Below, one piece after another: positions 61,174 to 64,000 of a stretch of DNA of 64,000 bases (the stretch's first letter is position 1; each line of letters starts with the position of its first letter). The notes under the pieces are model-generated. The model did not search any database and had not been told where the DNA came from. It saw only the letters and a list, made by a program, of their open reading frames with translations. The DNA is from 38-11 sp964539975 (GTDB lineage: Bacteria; Bacillota; Clostridia; Tissierellales; Dethiosulfatibacteraceae), in contig CAZIKK010000008.1 in the NCBI GenBank assembly GCA_964539975.1, positions 1 through 64,000 on the forward strand. Reading direction: 5' to 3'. A program made the translations under genes and the position numbers.

Positions 61174-61245
61174 ACAGCACCTCCATTGATCGTTGTGGAT
61201 AATAAGAGCAAGAATCATGCCAGTAAAAGAGAAAAGACAAAACCT

Positions 61246-61351
61246 GTGCAATTCAAGGCTTTCAAGGAAAGGGTCTTTTGCTTCAAAGAAAAAATGGGCA
61301 ACGTTCTTGCACAACTTGTGCAAAAGTGTGCAATTGGTGCAAAATGTGCAA
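61246..61351. promoter_or_regulatory. Array of GTGCAA repeats in the fad / ABC-F intergenic region
   Basis: GTGCAA occurs at 61318, 61328, 61337 and 61346 (spacing 10, 9, 9 bases, about one helical turn) and once more at 61246. An inverted copy, TTGCAC at 61307, makes a perfect 17-base palindrome TTGCACAA-C-TTGTGCAA (61307-61323) with the first. This 307-base gap contains no gene. The array lies upstream of both the leftward beta-oxidation operon and the rightward ABC-F gene and looks like a cooperative operator. Confidence 0.65.
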
Positions 61352-61380
61352 GGTGGTTAAGGCACTCTTTTAAAGAAGGA

Positions 61381-61409
61381 TTGCATTTCTTGTGTGAAAA
61401 GAGTATAAT
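61381..61409 (+). promoter_or_regulatory. Promoter of the ABC-F gene
   Basis: TTGCAT (61381-61386) and TATAAT (61404-61409) are separated by 17 bases. The ABC-F start codon follows about 70 bases later. The GTGCAA array ends 30 bases upstream of the -35 box, an activator-like position. Confidence 0.7.
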
Positions 61410-61480
61410 GCTTAGGCTGTCACAAGCAAATACGATAATAAACCTAATAATTAAGGTTGGAATAGAAAAGGAGTTTGGCA

Positions 61481-63100
61481 TTGATTACAGTAACAGATGT
61501 ACAATTAAGTTTTGGAGGGCAAGAGCTCTTCAAGGAAGTGGACTTGAAATTCACGCCGGGAAATTGCTATGGAATCATCGGCGCCAATGGCGCGGGAAAA
61601 TCAACATTCTTAAAGATTCTTTCTGGTGAAATCGAACCTTCCAAAGGAGAAATTCATATTACAAAAGGGGAGCGTCTAGCTGTCTTGAAACAGGACCATT
61701 TCGCATATGACGAATACCCTGTATTAGAAACAGTGATTCGAGGACACCAACGGTTGTTTCAAATCATGCAGGAAAAAGACGCTATTTACATGAAGTCTGA
61801 TTTTTCTGACGAGGATGGCATTCGAGCATCTGAATTGGAAGGAGAGTTTGCAGAGCTCAACGGATGGGAAGCCGAAACAGAGGCAGAAAAACTGCTTACC
61901 GGTTTGGGAGTTGACACCCAACATTTTCACAAAAAGATGGGAGACATCCCAGGAGAAGACAAGGTAAAAGTTTTGTTGGCTCAGTCTTTATTTGGGAATC
62001 CCGACATTTTGCTCATGGATGAGCCCACCAACCATTTGGATTTTAGAGCCATCAACTGGCTAGAAAATTTTCTGATGGATTATGAAAAAACAGTGATTGT
62101 GGTTTCTCATGATCGTCATTTCTTGAATAAGGTGTGCACCCATATGGTGGATATCGACTTTAAGAAAGCCAAAATGTATGTGGGCAATTATGATTTCTGG
62201 TACGAATCCAGTCAATTGATGGCCAGATTGCTAAAAGAGCAAAACAAGAAAAAAGAAGATAAAATCAAAGAATTGCAAAGCTTTATCGCGCGATTCAGCT
62301 CGAATGCGTCAAAAGCAAAGCAAGCCACATCCAGAAAAAAATCTCTTGAAAAAATCAATATAGAAGACATTCAACCCTCAACCAGACGGTACCCATTTGT
62401 AGGGTTTACGCCAGAGAGGGAAGCAGGAAAAGACATCTTGGCAGTGGACGGCATCACCAAGACCATAGAAGGCGAAAAAGTATTGGACAATCTTTCTTTC
62501 ACAGTTAACAAAGGGGATAAAATCGTCATCTTAAGCAAACATCCCTTAGCTCGAACCACGTTGTTTCGCATCTTGGCTGGAGAAATAGAGCCAGATGCAG
62601 GCAGCTACAAGTGGGGCGTGACGACAAAAGTGGACTATTTGCCAAATGACAACAGCGCCTATTTCGAAGGGGTGACGATGAACCTGATTGATTGGTTAAG
62701 ACAGTACTCCCAAGAGAAATCGGAAGCCTATATTCGTGGTTTTCTGGGCAAGATGTTGTTTTCTGAGCAAGAGCCGTTAAAAGAGGCATCTGTTTTATCA
62801 GGGGGAGAAAAAGTGCGTTGTATGTTTTCTAAATTAATGGTGTCAGGAGCCAATGTGCTACTTTTGGACGAACCCACCAACCATTTGGATTTAGAATCTA
62901 TCCAAGCAGTCAACGATGGCTTGATCGCATTCAAAGGCACGATGCTCTTCACTTCTCAAGACCATAAATTCATCAACACCATAGCCAATCGTATCATAGA
63001 AATAACCCCAAAAGGGGCTTACGATACGTTGATGGATTTCGACGATTACTTGGAAGATGTCACCATACAGAATCAAATAGACGACCTGTACCGATTATGA
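61481..63100 (+). CDS. ABC-F family ATPase (YbiT-like)
   Basis: A 539-residue soluble protein with two ABC domains joined by a charged linker (about 240-290), no membrane segments; ABC-F proteins act on ribosomes. Site one is intact: Walker A1 GANGAGKST (34-42) and signature LSGGEK of domain 2 (439-444). Site two is degenerate: Walker A2 reads SKHPLARTT (352-360, no GK) and the domain-1 signature reads IPGEDK (156-161). Both Walker B/DEPTNHLD motifs are intact. TTG at 61481 is the start because AAAGGAG lies seven bases upstream. It may be a translation factor or, less likely, an antibiotic resistance protein. Confidence 0.88.
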   Translation: MITVTDVQLSFGGQELFKEVDLKFTPGNCYGIIGANGAGKSTFLKILSGEIEPSKGEIHITKGERLAVLKQDHFAYDEYPVLETVIRGHQRLFQIMQEKDAIYMKSDFSDEDGIRASELEGEFAELNGWEAETEAEKLLTGLGVDTQHFHKKMGDIPGEDKVKVLLAQSLFGNPDILLMDEPTNHLDFRAINWLENFLMDYEKTVIVVSHDRHFLNKVCTHMVDIDFKKAKMYVGNYDFWYESSQLMARLLKEQNKKKEDKIKELQSFIARFSSNASKAKQATSRKKSLEKINIEDIQPSTRRYPFVGFTPEREAGKDILAVDGITKTIEGEKVLDNLSFTVNKGDKIVILSKHPLARTTLFRILAGEIEPDAGSYKWGVTTKVDYLPNDNSAYFEGVTMNLIDWLRQYSQEKSEAYIRGFLGKMLFSEQEPLKEASVLSGGEKVRCMFSKLMVSGANVLLLDEPTNHLDLESIQAVNDGLIAFKGTMLFTSQDHKFINTIANRIIEITPKGAYDTLMDFDDYLEDVTIQNQIDDLYRL

Positions 63101-63915
63101 TCAATGATACGACACTGTGCCAGGACCCTTTGGGTTCTGGCATAATTTTTACCAATCCACTCTCCCAAAGGTCCCATCAAATGCTGGTAACCATCAGGTT
63201 GTGGCTTTAGATAAGGATCGATCAAAAAAACAGAAGGTGGATAATCGGGCATTAAAGCAGTAGGATTGTCGATTTGATTCTTGGGGCAAACCAATTGGCA
63301 AATATCGCACCCTAGCAAGCGGTTCCCCATCAACAAAGCATACTCCTCAGGCACGGGTTCTCCCGACAGCATATGATGGCGCAGACACTTTTCCCGCTCT
63401 AACTGGAACGGGGTGGACAAAGCGCCTGTCGGACAAGCGCGAATACATTGATCACAGTCGCCGCAGTCAGAATCCTTCGGTTGGATAGGATCCCAATCGA
63501 CCTTCTCCAACAGAGCCACGCCGTACAAAAAATAAGCACTGCCGAACACATCGTTATGGGTAATGGCATTTTTGCCATAAACCCCTATTCCCGACAAAGC
63601 CACCAAAGGCTTTAAAGGCAGATTTTTGAGAATTCGTATGGGACTGCCCTCGACAATCATGTTTTTGAAAGCACGGGATAGTTGACGGTGGTATTGATTC
63701 GAAAAATAGTAATAAGGCGAAAGGGTCATGAAACCCTTAGGTGCTTTCGGAGCCGTCAAGTTGTATTGGAACGCCATCAAGCACACACCAGTCACTTCTT
63801 CGTTCAATTCAGCATCGACCAGCCCATGGGCCAGAAGATCTTCTTTAGAGATCAAACGCAGCAGATAGGGGGCGGTTTCAGAAGCAATTTGATGGATTTG
63901 ATTCACCACTGTCAT
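63073..63915 (-). CDS. QueG-like iron-sulfur protein (epoxyqueuosine reductase family)
   Basis: A 280-residue protein with two [4Fe-4S] ferredoxin motifs, CGDCDQCIRACP near residue 150-161 and CDICQLVCP near 200-208, and an upstream region of the QueG type (LSPYYYFSN, GIGVYGKNAITHNDVFGSAYFLYGVALLE). QueG reduces epoxyqueuosine in tRNA with cobalamin; this version is shorter than E. coli QueG and lacks its C-terminal HEAT-like part, so the name is tentative. ATG at 63915 has AGGAGG six bases upstream; the longer frame ahead is not supported. Its 3' end overlaps the convergent ABC-F gene by 28 bases. Confidence 0.78.
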   Translation of the reverse strand: MTVVNQIHQIASETAPYLLRLISKEDLLAHGLVDAELNEEVTGVCLMAFQYNLTAPKAPKGFMTLSPYYYFSNQYHRQLSRAFKNMIVEGSPIRILKNLPLKPLVALSGIGVYGKNAITHNDVFGSAYFLYGVALLEKVDWDPIQPKDSDCGDCDQCIRACPTGALSTPFQLEREKCLRHHMLSGEPVPEEYALLMGNRLLGCDICQLVCPKNQIDNPTALMPDYPPSVFLIDPYLKPQPDGYQHLMGPLGEWIGKNYARTQRVLAQCRIIDHNRYRSSI

Positions 63916-64000
63916 CATCAACCTCCTAGGTTTAAATGGTCCACTCACCGTGGATAACACCTACTAAATACCAAAGGCCATTGTCGTTTTCAAAAACAAG

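Noticed and set aside
61174..61323. 50-residue N-terminal extension of the enoyl-CoA hydratase, or a separate leader peptide
   Set aside because: The crotonase begins naturally at 61173 after TGGAGGTGCTGT; the extension covers the operator-like repeats and lacks a ribosome binding site.
1..64000. tRNA, rRNA, CRISPR arrays, riboswitches or intact insertion sequences
   Set aside because: None was recognised on either strand when reading the intergenic regions; the only mobile-like trace is the palindrome at 17725-17761.

Overview
This window comes from a low-GC, anaerobic, Clostridia-type Firmicute. The support is: strong AGGAGG-type ribosome binding sites before almost every gene, frequent TTG/GTG starts, lipoprotein signals of Gram-positive style, a radical [4Fe-4S]/FAD dehydratase of the 4-hydroxybutyryl-CoA dehydratase family, and several bacterial enhancer-binding (sigma-54) regulators. 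I cannot name the species. No tRNA, rRNA, CRISPR array or intact transposon was seen.

Region 1 (1-11.2 kb). Two divergent units each begin with a good sigma-54 (-24/-12) promoter. Leftward: an AbfD-like radical dehydratase, a short-chain dehydrogenase (SDR) and a Cys-rich small protein cut by the window edge, spaced by single bases. Rightward: an acetoin-dehydrogenase-type operon (dihydrolipoamide dehydrogenase, MFS transporter, butanediol-type alcohol dehydrogenase, SDR, E1 alpha, E1 beta, E2), ending in a decayed SDR remnant. The AcoR-like activator at 15.7-17.6 kb is the obvious candidate regulator.

Region 2 (11.1-15.6 kb). A leftward operon (DUF969, DUF979, pyroglutamyl peptidase, gamma-glutamylcyclotransferase-like, Crp/Fnr-like) diverges from a glutaminase, together suggesting glutamine/pyroglutamate handling. 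The Crp-like gene lies between two long perfect inverted repeats. One of them buries its own Shine-Dalgarno sequence.

Region 3 (15.6-25 kb). AcoR-like regulator, thiolase, cardiolipin synthase, and a leftward AEC transporter plus a single-domain AAA+ ATPase. The latter pair has its own sigma-54 promoter, divergent from a PrpR-like sigma-54 activator.

Region 4 (25.2-35.8 kb). One 11-gene sigma-54 operon: split B12-dependent acyl-CoA mutase, class III CoA-transferase, thiolase, SDR, a tripartite tricarboxylate transporter (TctC-B-A), a two-subunit 3-oxoacid-type CoA-transferase and a nitroreductase. It looks like import, CoA activation, skeleton rearrangement and thiolysis of an unidentified carboxylic acid.

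Region 5 (36.6-46.4 kb). A GntR/FCD regulator diverges from a second transporter operon: DUF6282 metal hydrolase, PIG-L-fold protein resembling the GalB 4-oxalomesaconate hydratase, TctB-A-C, nitroreductase, RraA/HMG-CHA-aldolase-like protein, YeiH-family membrane protein and a MATE exporter. This resembles the lower, oxygen-independent end of the gallate/protocatechuate 4,5-cleavage pathway, coupled to a tricarboxylate importer in an apparent anaerobe.

Region 6 (46.4-64 kb). Surface lipoproteins (MEMO-like, FMN/FAD fumarate-reductase-like, a thioester-less alpha-2-macroglobulin, DUF4097), a MATE exporter, a beta-oxidation operon (enoyl-CoA hydratase, FadN-like, FadA-like), an ABC-F ATPase with one degenerate composite ATP site, and a QueG-like protein. 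A striking array of GTGCAA repeats lies between the beta-oxidation operon and the ABC-F gene.
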